This document shows positions 16,355 to 26,793 of a DNA stretch of 64,000 nt, piece after piece. Location: the NCBI GenBank assembly GCA_965214305.1, contig OZ243949.1:1922001-1986000 (forward strand), in the 5' to 3' direction. The DNA is from Azophilus sp965214305 (lineage in GTDB: Bacteria; Pseudomonadota; Gammaproteobacteria; Pseudomonadales; Azotimanducaceae). Position 1 is the stretch's first letter. Every line of letters begins with the position of its first letter. A model generated the notes under the pieces. It was not told where the DNA came from. It searched no databases and saw only the letters and a list, made by a program, of their open reading frames with translations. The position numbers were made by a program, and so were the translations under genes.

Positions 16355-18541
16355 TTAGGGGGGTGGGGTGGAGGGCAAGGCATGAAATAGCCCCCCGCCC
16401 CGATGGCTGGTACGTCCCAGCAATATCGGCCCCTGCAACGCGATCGCGAATCGCAACCTTGCCATCGCTTCAGGCCGTCCACCTCTCGGCCCCACATTGA
16501 CGCGATGCAGTTCAACACCCAACGGCCGGGGAAGACCGCGGCGTCCGCACTCGTTAGCGATATCGGCTTCGATGAACCCTTCTGGATCGTCTGCTCGCTT
16601 CATGTTTCGAGTAGCCACGTAGGGCGTCTGGCCAACCCAAACCTTCGCCGGGCCCAAAAGTGGATCCTTGTCCTCAGCCGGAAAGGCAACTAAGCCGGTG
16701 AATCGGCCAGCGGCGCCCGCCCGCAAATCTCGCAGCTTTCGGATGACGGTGCCGAAGGCTGTAAGTTCCTCTCGGCGTGGCTTCATCGTGCGATCAACGA
16801 CCCACGGAGCAGCAACGATCAGTCGTGTGCTAGCGTCGCGATCAGTAACCACCAAATCAATAGCTACGAAAATGTGCGAGTGATGCCCTGAACGATCTGC
16901 GCGTCCATCTGCTTCATGGCCAGAGAACAGGCGCTCAATGTATCCCTGCTCATTGGCCGCCAAGGACATAAGCGCTCTACGCATTCCGCGAGCTAAGACG
17001 GGCCAATCCCGCTGGTCAACTCGACGTCCAAGATCGAAGGTGAAGATGTTGTCGTCTGTCTCGCGCGGAAGCATGAGGCCGAGGCCGCAGAATCTGCCAT
17101 CGCCGATCACCAAAGGCCCCGGCACAGGGTCTTGAAAGCGCAGGGCCACATGCCAAAGAGCGCGTTTGGAGAATCGAGAGCCCTGAGCGAAACGTTCGGC
17201 CAGTGCCCCGCGCCTTTGGAATGGTTCTCTGCGCACACGAACTTCGGTTGCCCCATTCGCGATGCCGACATGTCGAAGGGCTTGAAAAACCGCACGAACG
17301 GCATGGCGTTCCTCTTGCTGTCTCCCTTGTGCTGGCTTTTGGCCAGAGGTCCCGATCCGTCGGCGTTGGACACCTGACAAAGCCGCTGGTGTGATAGTTT
17401 CAAACGCAAGTGCTGATTGGCAGAAGCGATCTGCCATAGTCGAATCTTCTGTCGAAGCCAAAATTCCCGAAAATTCCTCGTCTTCGCTAGACCTTGTTGT
17501 TGGTATCCCCAAGCCCGCGAATGCCCACTGAAGATCATTGAAGCGCAGGGGAAACTCCGTGGGAACGTCAACCAAGATACGGCGAATTGAAGGGTCGGTG
17601 TGCTCAACACCAACCGAAGGAATGGGCAGAATTCTGATGCGGCGCACCAGATCAGCGGAACTCGCGTTTTGGCCTACGACGAATCTCTCGATCAGCGCGT
17701 TATCGTTCGGCATTGCATCTAGCAACCGTTTAGCAGCGGCGTCTCGTAACCCGGTGATAAGCGGAAAAACTGAATCAAGCGGCTGAGCGGCAAAGCCACC
17801 TTTGCGGGTTCGCAACTCGAAGTGCAGGCGTCTGAATGGGGTGTCGTAGCCCGTTTGTCCAAAAGATGCGGGTGGAGGTTGACTGAACAGTTGGAGCCGT
17901 TTGCGGCCGGCATTTTCAGTACGCAAACGCACTCGGTTGCAAGCATATCGCTCAACCAGACTGTCTAATGTACCGGGATGGGGGCGTGACACCTGACCCG
18001 TGCCTCCGGGGATGCGTAGAGCGCCCGGGTGAGCTTCGAGGGTATTTTGAGCTTCGACTCGCTCTACCACCTGGCCATGCGCCCAAGCCATGTCGATGCC
18101 TCGCCCGAGTTGGTATAGACGCTCCGCAATGGAGCAAACGCGCTTTGCCTTCGCCTCGCCGGACTCGAAATCCCATGCGTAAAGAATCGGTTGGGTGAAG
18201 TCAAAGAAGCAAGGACGCCAGTTTTTCCCGACACGTATTTTGCTTACCAATGCGGGGTCACCGCCAACCGAGTCGAGGTCATTGTTCGGAACATACAATT
18301 TCACCGGTTGGCCGCGGTGAGCAGCGGGTGCTGCAACTCTCGGCGGCAACAAGCGTTCCAGCCAGCGAAGTGCGTTTTGGTCGTCCGTCTCCAAGGCAGA
18401 CCCCCGAGCAGCACTGGCGACGAGCGCTTGGAACAGACGCGCCGGTGACGGCGGCCAGCCCAAGGCACCATCGAACCCATCCTCTACTCCGTGATATCGG
18501 CCCTCATGGAAACGGACCGCGATCAATAGGGATCGAGGCAT
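16355..18541 (-). CDS. csb2: Type I-G CRISPR protein Csb2 (Cas5-Cas6 fusion, GSU0054 family)
   Basis: A 728-residue RAMP protein, the right size for the Cas5-Cas6 fusion of type I-G (I-U). The N-terminus LLIAVRFHEGRYHGVEDG followed by WPPSPARLFQALVASA is the Csb2/GSU0054 signature. The C-terminus ends with a glycine-rich RAMP loop, GPILLGRTSHRGGGLF. The protein is expected to process crRNA (Cas6 function) and cap the 5' handle in Cascade (Cas5 function). It begins two bases after csb1 ends, as the last gene of the interference operon. Confidence 0.88.
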   Translation of the reverse strand: MPRSLLIAVRFHEGRYHGVEDGFDGALGWPPSPARLFQALVASAARGSALETDDQNALRWLERLLPPRVAAPAAHRGQPVKLYVPNNDLDSVGGDPALVSKIRVGKNWRPCFFDFTQPILYAWDFESGEAKAKRVCSIAERLYQLGRGIDMAWAHGQVVERVEAQNTLEAHPGALRIPGGTGQVSRPHPGTLDSLVERYACNRVRLRTENAGRKRLQLFSQPPPASFGQTGYDTPFRRLHFELRTRKGGFAAQPLDSVFPLITGLRDAAAKRLLDAMPNDNALIERFVVGQNASSADLVRRIRILPIPSVGVEHTDPSIRRILVDVPTEFPLRFNDLQWAFAGLGIPTTRSSEDEEFSGILASTEDSTMADRFCQSALAFETITPAALSGVQRRRIGTSGQKPAQGRQQEERHAVRAVFQALRHVGIANGATEVRVRREPFQRRGALAERFAQGSRFSKRALWHVALRFQDPVPGPLVIGDGRFCGLGLMLPRETDDNIFTFDLGRRVDQRDWPVLARGMRRALMSLAANEQGYIERLFSGHEADGRADRSGHHSHIFVAIDLVVTDRDASTRLIVAAPWVVDRTMKPRREELTAFGTVIRKLRDLRAGAAGRFTGLVAFPAEDKDPLLGPAKVWVGQTPYVATRNMKRADDPEGFIEADIANECGRRGLPRPLGVELHRVNVGPRGGRPEAMARLRFAIALQGPILLGRTSHRGGGLFHALPSTPPP

Positions 18542-18543
18542 TA

Positions 18544-19599
18544 TTACTCCTTGGTCTTGGCGTCTTGTTGTGCGAGCTTCTTATCAAATGCAACAGCCCG
18601 ACTCTCGCCTACCCCGAAGTTCGCAGCAGCACCTTCCGCGTAACTTAACGCAATGGCATCATCCAACCCGACTGGATGGCGTTGCCCGTTGCGTTGCACT
18701 GAGAGCCACTTGATGTCATTTTCCGGATCCTGCACAAGCAAGCAGCCTGCCCGCAGAAATCCATCCATTGGCGCAGAAGCCGCGACTAGCGCCAGCCCTA
18801 GAATATAGCGCCGAAGAGCCTGACCATTGCCGCCCTCCAAGCGGCGCAAAGCGATCAGATTGACCATAACGTCACGCCTTATAGGGCCACGTGCGATCAC
18901 ACCACCGTGAGTTCCCGTCGCGGGCACATGGACAAATCCTCGCTGAGCGAGAGGACTTTTAGCATTGCCCTCCGATTTCTTCTTCTCAGTCTCACTGAAA
19001 ACATCAAGTGCCGCGTAGTCCAAAGGTGGATTGTATTGAGCGGATCGCTTCAAGACCTCGACATCTTCCGCTCGAATAACGGATTGAACGATACGAGGCA
19101 GCTTCGCTTGGGTATCCCGAGAATCCCACACGCCAAAGACTAACGAGGTTGGCGCGAGCTTCGCCAAGGGCAAGGCATCGTTGCGGTCCAATAGATCCTT
19201 AAAGGCCGCTTGCGCCCGTTCCTTGAGCTCTGTGGAGCGAACGACCGCATCACCGAGACGATGTCCAGCCTCAAGAATTGACACCGATTTTTCATTGCCG
19301 TAGGTAATGTCGATTTGGGGAACCAGCTTAGCGCGAGGGTTTTCAGGCTCGCTCATTTTTGCCGCGAGAAACACGGGTTCCATACGGTTGGCCTGTGCGC
19401 CCACGCTATCGATGGTGGCGATTTTGCTGCCATCGGATAGTGTGTCGATGTTGTAGCCCACATCGGCGTATGTGGGCGGAAAGATCACCGATCCGGGGCC
19501 TTCGACGCCTACAAGCGATTGTTGGAGATGTAGCGCGACAGGGCCATCGCGGTCATCGGCAAGGGCATTGATTTGGCTATGGGTGAGCGGTTCGTTCAT
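18544..19599 (-). CDS. csb1: Type I-G CRISPR protein Csb1 (Cas7, GSU0053 family)
   Basis: A 351-residue Cas7-type backbone protein. The phrases GPGSVIFPPTYADVGYNIDTL, DSVGAQANRMEPVF and DSRDTQAKLPRIVQSVIRA match the GSU0053/Csb1 family. It should coat crRNA as repeated subunits of the Cascade complex. Its ATG overlaps the end of csb3 by four bases and csb2 follows two bases later, so all four interference genes form one tight operon. Confidence 0.9.
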   Translation of the reverse strand: MNEPLTHSQINALADDRDGPVALHLQQSLVGVEGPGSVIFPPTYADVGYNIDTLSDGSKIATIDSVGAQANRMEPVFLAAKMSEPENPRAKLVPQIDITYGNEKSVSILEAGHRLGDAVVRSTELKERAQAAFKDLLDRNDALPLAKLAPTSLVFGVWDSRDTQAKLPRIVQSVIRAEDVEVLKRSAQYNPPLDYAALDVFSETEKKKSEGNAKSPLAQRGFVHVPATGTHGGVIARGPIRRDVMVNLIALRRLEGGNGQALRRYILGLALVAASAPMDGFLRAGCLLVQDPENDIKWLSVQRNGQRHPVGLDDAIALSYAEGAAANFGVGESRAVAFDKKLAQQDAKTKE

Positions 19600-20492
19600 G
19601 GATCGGTCTCCTCTTCTGTAACTTTACTAATACAACGCGCTTGATCTTCTTGGCCGGGCCAGTCGAGTTGCATCGCAAAACGTCTGAACGGGTATCCGGG
19701 CACTGGATTCTCAACGGCTCCAAGTGCGGCCCGGTGAAACAGTGGGGCGAGCAGACTCGACTCGCCACCGCCCAGAACGCCATACTGATATTGGAGTTTG
19801 TTGGTTCGTATGGGTCGAGCGTGAGACATTCCGATTGCGGCGAGAATCTCCACCAGTGGGAAACCAAGCATCTGAATGCTTTTTCCATGTTTATTTGGAG
19901 AGAATCCGAGTTGGACAGGCACATAGTCACGCCGCCAATCGAAACGAAAGCTATTCGATTGAGGGCTTGATAAGGCGAATGGATTAGTGGCGTGCTGGCG
20001 CATTTTTCCACTGACGAGATGAAGAGCGTTGCGCAGTATCGCTGCGCCCGGGAGCCCCGCTGCCCCAGCCCAGAACTTGACATTATCCCTTCGGGTGGCA
20101 TCGCCCCAGTAGTCGAGCGGGATTTCACGCCCCCTATTATCACGCAGCACAACCGGAAGCATGGCGGGTGACGAGGGATCCGGGAATGGGAACGGATTCC
20201 CTTCTTCCAAAATCTCGGGTTCCTTGCCCCAAGTAACCTTCCAACCACTAAGATTGGGCGAATCGGCGGGCGCTATCGGGACGATTTCGGCATCTTCAAG
20301 AAAGGCCATGACGCACTCCACTGGCTGCTCTGTCCCGGATGCGCAAATCCGAAACGAGGCTGCGTTTCCATGCTCCCAAGAAAAACCGCCAGATACATCA
20401 TCCAGTAATAGGTCGGCTGCTTCTAACAGACCTATCGACGCGAACACCTGCCCCGGATTCAGTAAATCGACGGATATTGATGATTCAGCCAC
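19596..20492 (-). CDS. csb3: Type I-G CRISPR protein Csb3 (likely Cas8-equivalent subunit)
   Basis: A 298-residue protein starting at a GTG that overlaps the cas3 stop by eight bases; the first residues are then VAESSISVDLLNPGQVFASIG. The motif NPGQVFA followed by AADLLL, and the central PLDYWGDATRRDNVKFWAG segment, fit Csb3, which replaces the larger Csx17 in one branch of type I-G. It probably acts as the large-subunit equivalent in PAM recognition. That role is inferred from position, between cas3 and cas7. Family assignment is from memory and less certain than its neighbours. Confidence 0.75.
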   Translation of the reverse strand: MAESSISVDLLNPGQVFASIGLLEAADLLLDDVSGGFSWEHGNAASFRICASGTEQPVECVMAFLEDAEIVPIAPADSPNLSGWKVTWGKEPEILEEGNPFPFPDPSSPAMLPVVLRDNRGREIPLDYWGDATRRDNVKFWAGAAGLPGAAILRNALHLVSGKMRQHATNPFALSSPQSNSFRFDWRRDYVPVQLGFSPNKHGKSIQMLGFPLVEILAAIGMSHARPIRTNKLQYQYGVLGGGESSLLAPLFHRAALGAVENPVPGYPFRRFAMQLDWPGQEDQARCISKVTEEETDP

Positions 20493-23358
20493 CCTTGTCT
20501 TTCGCCTTGCCCATTGACCATTCCCGTGAGGCCGATTGATCCGCTGCTCTAACCAGCGCCTCAAGCCATGCCAGCCCCCAAGGCCCATACCGGCGTTGAA
20601 GCCTCGCGAAACGCAACGCGGCCTCTCCAGCTTTGGCTTCCATTTGCGATGGCGGCCCTTCGTCGCAACCCTCGTGGCGAATCAGTGGACGAGAATAACC
20701 ATGATGAGCTGCCACCAAGTGCAAGATCAAATCGCGGGTCTTATCCGGGATGTCCGCTCGCTCAGCCTTCAATAGGGAACCAAATTCATGTCGATAACGC
20801 TCAAGCAAGCGAGGGTTGCCACCGCCTTCAGTCTTCGCATAGGGGTGGTTTAGCCAGTCTTCGGGTGCGTTCATTGCCCGTTGCCAGCGTGAGGCAGCCT
20901 TGCCATCATCATGTAGGCGGGCAGCAACGATCACCGCTTCAACTAGCCAATTGGGCAGATCAAGCCGCTCGGTGATACGTCGGGCGCAATCTGCTGTCTG
21001 TGCAGCATGCTCACGCAGAAGCTGGGGTCGGGAAAGAAACGCCTTCGCGTCCTCATCCGCCGCCGCGTCGTGCCAATTCAAAATAGCCAAGCCTCGCGTT
21101 GCTCTCCCGTCAGAGAAAACGGTTTCATGAGTTCGCACATGACGCCAACCTTCCTCTGCTATAGGCGGCTGTAACCCCTCCTCTTCCTCCCCGGTCGCGA
21201 CGACTTCCTCCACACGAAACTTGATGAGTGGGCGAGGGACTTCCGCATTCGGATCCTCCGCTGCTTGTCGCCAAGCCTCGCCAGCGTCGGCGGTAGAGAC
21301 TACCGCGTTCTCGGCGGCGTCAAGCATGCCGCCACTTAGTCCGCCCATTCGAGCGTCCACAATCAATGTCGCCCCCGGTAGCAGGCGCTTAATCCATTTG
21401 TCCTTTTCGCGATCTCGCTTCGCTTGTTTCGGCTTACTCATCAAACTCTTTGGCGCAGCAAGATATCCGAGATCGCCCAGCTTGGCACTTCCTAGGCACT
21501 CTCCTGAACGGTCCAGAACGATGGCTGCGATGTCTCCGTCGATCAACATGAAGTTGCTGTCTGTGGCTGGCTCGGCTTCATCCTCGGACTTTTTGATTTT
21601 TGTCGTTCGTTTGAGCAGCCATTCGAATACTCTTTTTGAGTCTGCCTCCAATTTTTCCGAAGCCTGTATCGGGGCATTACGAAAAAAGTTGGTAATGGCA
21701 TCTGGAGACGCTGGCCGCTCACCGTTTACCCGGCGTTCATAAGGCAGATGCTTACGCCACACCACCTCAGTTTGCTGCTCGTCATCATCCTCCCACCCGC
21801 GCAACCACGGAGCGACCTCGGGACGGCCTTCATGCTGAGACAGCGAAGTCATTGACCAAGCATCTAGAAGCGGACGAGTCAGCGCTGGATAGAGTGGTGG
21901 TCTGGTTATAGCCTCATGAATGATGTCGGCATGAATTGCTCTCAGACCGCCACAAGCAGATGGACTGGCATCTTGTCGACCGTTATCACCGTCCGGCAAC
22001 AGCATCAATGCAGCTTTTCGATTATTGAGTTCTTCGAGTTGGCTGGCGTGTCGGTCCTTCGCCGCTTTGTTGGCATTAGCCTTCAGAGAAGGCAGTGCCC
22101 AAAACACGTCGATCATTGCTTGCCGACTATCGCTACCCCGACGGTTTACTCGTCCAAGCCGCTGAACCATGCGCTCGTAGGCCACCAGATCACAAACCAT
22201 GTGATCCGCGTTGAGATCCACTCCCACCTCGCCAGCCGAGGTTGCCACGAGGAACGTTGGCCGTTCAGCAGGTGTTCTGGCTTCGCCAAGGAACCCTTGC
22301 TCTTCAAGCCAACGCTCCAGGTCTTTCCGCTCCCAAATTCTGCGTTCTCCAACTAACAACTCCAAATGGAAACTGTCGCTGGCGTTTCGAGCACGGCCTG
22401 TGCCGTTGAAATGTTTCTCAACCCGTCGCTTCACGTCAAGCGCATCCCTGCGCCTATCACAAAACACAATCACTCGGAAGCAAGATTCACCATCGCGGGA
22501 CAGAGCAACTGCGCGATGAGCCATTTCGGCAGGGAGAGCGGCAATATCGTCTAGCTGTTCGATACACAAATGCTTTTTCGCATAAAGACGACGCCGAACT
22601 TCGGCCTCTTCGCGATCTAACTCGTCTAGCTTTAACACCTTCGACGATGGTATTTCTGTTGTTTGACGACCAGTGGCGGAAAGGGACATCAACCGAAATG
22701 GCGGCATCGACCATTCGCCGGTATCGTTAAAAGTCGAAGCTTTCGCTTGGTGCTCAACGACTTGTCGAAGCATAGCTTCAAACGGTGGGCACAAATGCGC
22801 CTCATCAAGCAGAACAAGCGCATCGACACCAAGGAGACCAGCTTGGTACGGACGCATTCGCCGCGACACACCATAGCCTTCGAACAGCAGTCGCGAACCG
22901 ATCATGTCAACGGTTCCCACGACTATAGCGGGCTTGGACGGGTCTTCGAGCCAATTGCGATTGTCGGCGAAACCACCCCGCAAGGTAGAGATGGGCAAGC
23001 CCCCGGAGACTTCATCAACGCCGAGTGGACTGGCCATGTGCCTTGGCAGGTTCGCTCTCAGTCGTTCTGCGTAGCGGGTAGCCTGATCGACCACAGCTCT
23101 GCGATCAACGACATAGACCAATCGTCGGGGTAGCCTCGCACCCTCAGCTAAGGCGATTAGCCAAAGTGCCATGACTGAGGTTTTGCCCAGACCAGTGGGA
23201 ATATCGACAATTTCGGGGATACTTTCTTTAAGTAAACGTTTCAGGAGACGCTTCTGCCAGCGAAAAGGCGGATAGCTATCATCATCTATCGAAACAAGGG
23301 TCTCGAATAGCTCGCTAAGTCGACGATCCGACTCACCAAGAACAGGCGTATCGTTCAT
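20485..23358 (-). CDS. cas3: Cas3 helicase-nuclease with C-terminal HD domain (type I-G)
   Basis: A 957-residue Cas3 in the order helicase then nuclease. Helicase motifs: Walker A DIPTGLGKTS near residue 55, DEAH in LLDEAHLC near 190, SATG, and the VQRLGRVNRRG motif VI near 405. The HD nuclease is C-terminal: H-D in ARLHDDGKAASRW at 816-817 and HH in AAHHGYSRP near 885. This C-terminal HD arrangement is characteristic of type I-G rather than types I-A to I-F. It unwinds and cuts target DNA recruited by Cascade. It starts one base after the stop of the broken membrane-protein gene. Confidence 0.93.
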   Translation of the reverse strand: MNDTPVLGESDRRLSELFETLVSIDDDSYPPFRWQKRLLKRLLKESIPEIVDIPTGLGKTSVMALWLIALAEGARLPRRLVYVVDRRAVVDQATRYAERLRANLPRHMASPLGVDEVSGGLPISTLRGGFADNRNWLEDPSKPAIVVGTVDMIGSRLLFEGYGVSRRMRPYQAGLLGVDALVLLDEAHLCPPFEAMLRQVVEHQAKASTFNDTGEWSMPPFRLMSLSATGRQTTEIPSSKVLKLDELDREEAEVRRRLYAKKHLCIEQLDDIAALPAEMAHRAVALSRDGESCFRVIVFCDRRRDALDVKRRVEKHFNGTGRARNASDSFHLELLVGERRIWERKDLERWLEEQGFLGEARTPAERPTFLVATSAGEVGVDLNADHMVCDLVAYERMVQRLGRVNRRGSDSRQAMIDVFWALPSLKANANKAAKDRHASQLEELNNRKAALMLLPDGDNGRQDASPSACGGLRAIHADIIHEAITRPPLYPALTRPLLDAWSMTSLSQHEGRPEVAPWLRGWEDDDEQQTEVVWRKHLPYERRVNGERPASPDAITNFFRNAPIQASEKLEADSKRVFEWLLKRTTKIKKSEDEAEPATDSNFMLIDGDIAAIVLDRSGECLGSAKLGDLGYLAAPKSLMSKPKQAKRDREKDKWIKRLLPGATLIVDARMGGLSGGMLDAAENAVVSTADAGEAWRQAAEDPNAEVPRPLIKFRVEEVVATGEEEEGLQPPIAEEGWRHVRTHETVFSDGRATRGLAILNWHDAAADEDAKAFLSRPQLLREHAAQTADCARRITERLDLPNWLVEAVIVAARLHDDGKAASRWQRAMNAPEDWLNHPYAKTEGGGNPRLLERYRHEFGSLLKAERADIPDKTRDLILHLVAAHHGYSRPLIRHEGCDEGPPSQMEAKAGEAALRFARLQRRYGPWGLAWLEALVRAADQSASREWSMGKAKDKGG

Positions 23359-23359
23359 C

Positions 23360-23712
23360 TCAGTTCACCGCCCTGACCGGTACGAAAAAACCATTCGAAG
23401 TCACCAGCCCGGATATTGCACGAATGTAGTTGAGGGACGGGATCGCCTCCTGATGACGCCTCCGGTGTTCCTCCTCGGGTAGGCTCCGCCATGCCCGCGC
23501 CATCTCCTCCCATTCTGATTCCAGCATCCTCAGCTTCCAAGTGTCGGACGGCAAGCGTACAAGCTCCGCCTTCCAATGACCATCCTAGTCGCCAAATCAA
23601 CGCCCAAGCCGAGTATCGGCAAAACCAAAGTACCGAGCAAGGGCTTGAACCCCTCACTCCAAAACACCATTGGCGACAAAACCTCCCGCCCAATACCGTA
23701 CAATCCCAGCAT
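23360..23712 (-). pseudogene. Small membrane-protein gene upstream of cas3, split by one frameshift
   Basis: Two minus-strand frames join into one ~117-residue protein. From ATG 23712 the first frame reads MLGLYGIGREVLSP and a membrane helix (KPLLGTLVLPILGLGVDL) up to ATRM at ~23581. The second frame continues HWKAELVRLPSDTWKLRMLE, then charged helix, and ends VPVRAVN with the TGA at 23360-23362, one base before cas3 ATG. One extra G in the GATGGTC at the junction would restore the frame. I do not recognise the family. It is either freshly inactivated or a sequencing error. Alternatively the 3' part alone (TTG at 23554, 64 residues) is expressed. Confidence 0.55.
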
Positions 23713-23721
23713 GATAACGGG

Positions 23722-23795
23722 GCTAGGAGCCTGCGCCGTAGGAATTCGCGGCTGCAAATCCGCTTTCGCGGCTTGCTAAGGCGTAAGCTCCTAGT
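23722..23795. repeat. Intergenic palindromic element, family B (copy B3, compact)
   Basis: A 74-bp palindrome with perfect ends CTAGGAGC and GCTCCTAG, sitting in the divergent gap between the two halves of the cas locus. The inside (CTGCGCCGTAGGAATTCGCG) matches the arms of the other B copies. Confidence 0.8.
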
Positions 23796-23800
23796 TCCCT

Positions 23801-23806
23801 TATAAT
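23801..23806 (+). promoter_or_regulatory. Consensus -10 box for the adaptation operon
   Basis: A perfect TATAAT lies 33 bases upstream of the zeta-like gene and directly after repeat B3. No good -35 hexamer is seen at 16-18 bases, where the sequence belongs to the repeat. Confidence 0.4.
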
Positions 23807-23839
23807 ACCCACCCGATCGGACGACACACGAAATTCAAC

Positions 23840-24454
23840 ATGGCCGATCAATTGGACAACCGCCCGGTTTTCACCATCGTGATGGGCTGCAACGGGGTGG
23901 GCAAGAGTGCTTGGAAGCGGCACAACTACGACCTGCTGCCGGATCGATATTACGACCAGGATTCCATCGCTGGTGGCATTGGCGATTGGAACAGCGAGCA
24001 TGCGCGCATCCGAACCGCCAAAATCGTCGAGGCGGAAATTGCGGAAGCGATTAAGACAGGTGAGAGTTTCGGGATTGAGAGCACCTACTCCGGGCGCCCG
24101 GGCCGTACGCGGGTCGAGCAAGCCAAGCAGGCGGGGTATCGGATTGAGGGTATTTATTTCGGCACCGAGACGCCCGACATCAACATCAAGCGGATTGCTC
24201 GTCGAGTACGGGAAGGAACCGGCCATAGGGTCGATTCGAAGCGTGTGTCAGAGCGGTATCGATGGTCGCTATCGAACTTGCGACGAACGGCTGACTGGTT
24301 CGATCAACTCGAGCTATTTGACAATTCCCATGACGATCCTCTTGGTATTCCACAGCCAATCGAGCAGTGTTATCTCGAAAATGGGGTAGTGATTTCACGC
24401 TGTGCAGCGAATAAAATGACTGCATGGTGCAGCGATTGGCTTGCTCGCCATTAA
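23840..24454 (+). CDS. Zeta-toxin-like P-loop kinase within the cas locus
   Basis: A 204-residue P-loop protein of the zeta toxin/COG4185 type. Walker A is GCNGVGKS at residues 16-23, followed by PDRYYDQDSIAGG, the conserved IESTYSG segment near residue 80, and an arginine-rich lid (RRVREGTGHRVDSKRVSERY). Zeta toxins phosphorylate UDP-sugar precursors of peptidoglycan; other members of this fold phosphorylate small molecules. No epsilon-like antitoxin is next to it. It ends six bases before cas4-cas1, so it is probably the first gene of the adaptation operon. A CRISPR-linked function is inference only. Confidence 0.72.
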   Translation: MADQLDNRPVFTIVMGCNGVGKSAWKRHNYDLLPDRYYDQDSIAGGIGDWNSEHARIRTAKIVEAEIAEAIKTGESFGIESTYSGRPGRTRVEQAKQAGYRIEGIYFGTETPDINIKRIARRVREGTGHRVDSKRVSERYRWSLSNLRRTADWFDQLELFDNSHDDPLGIPQPIEQCYLENGVVISRCAANKMTAWCSDWLARH

Positions 24455-24460
24455 GCCTCC

Positions 24461-26260
<1,800 letters not shown>

Positions 26261-26288
26261 GCGTTGGCAAGTTCTGTCGGGTTTTATC

Positions 26289-26588
26289 ATGGCAGCGGTT
26301 GAGCGACTCTATTTTGTTGTGTACGACATTGCTGATCCGAAGCGTTGGCGCTCGGTATTCAAAACAATGCACGGCTATGGTGAGTGGGTACAGCTATCCG
26401 TATTTCAGTGTCGGCTTTCACGGGTACGGCACGCGGAGTTGGTTGCCGATCTTGATGGCATCATCCATCACGAACAGGATCATCTGATCATTGTTGAACT
26501 GGGACCAGCCGACCAGGTAGAGCCAAAGGTTGTATCGCTCGGAAAACGATCTTTTGTACCCGTTGAGCGCGAACCTGTTATCGTTTAA
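26289..26588 (+). CDS. cas2: CRISPR-associated endoribonuclease-like protein Cas2
   Basis: A 99-residue ferredoxin-fold Cas2. The first strand RLYFVVYDIADPKRW carries the conserved aspartate, followed by LQ-type helix YGEWVQLSVFQCRLS and the strand HLIIVELGPAD. It bridges two Cas1 dimers in the integrase. I chose the ATG at 26289 because it puts strand one at residue 6; upstream extension would run into cas4-cas1. The leader and array follow. Confidence 0.93.
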   Translation: MAAVERLYFVVYDIADPKRWRSVFKTMHGYGEWVQLSVFQCRLSRVRHAELVADLDGIIHHEQDHLIIVELGPADQVEPKVVSLGKRSFVPVEREPVIV

Positions 26589-26793
26589 CGCCGCTTTGGG
26601 GCCGCGAGAGGTGTGGTGAGAGCCTAACGCCTAGGCAGCGCTCGCACGGCACCCGGTTCTTTCAAAATCAATGCATTATGGGTTAGCATCCAGCCCTTGC
26701 CCAAGTTGGAGACAGCGTATCTTGGTTGATGGAATATGAGCGCTCGCAACAATCGCTGCCGCGCCGCCAAGGACGGCACCTCCAACTAATGGG
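26589..26793 (+). promoter_or_regulatory. CRISPR leader
   Basis: The 205-bp non-coding stretch between cas2 and the first repeat. It includes an A/T-richer part (TCAAAATCAATGCATTATG near 26665). It should hold the array promoter and the spacer integration site. No other feature is visible. Confidence 0.6.

Noticed and set aside
23355..23693. 112-residue minus-strand frame overlapping the small membrane gene
   Set aside because: Its sequence is Cys/Gly/Trp-rich and irregular. The joined reading of the two other frames gives a much more protein-like product.
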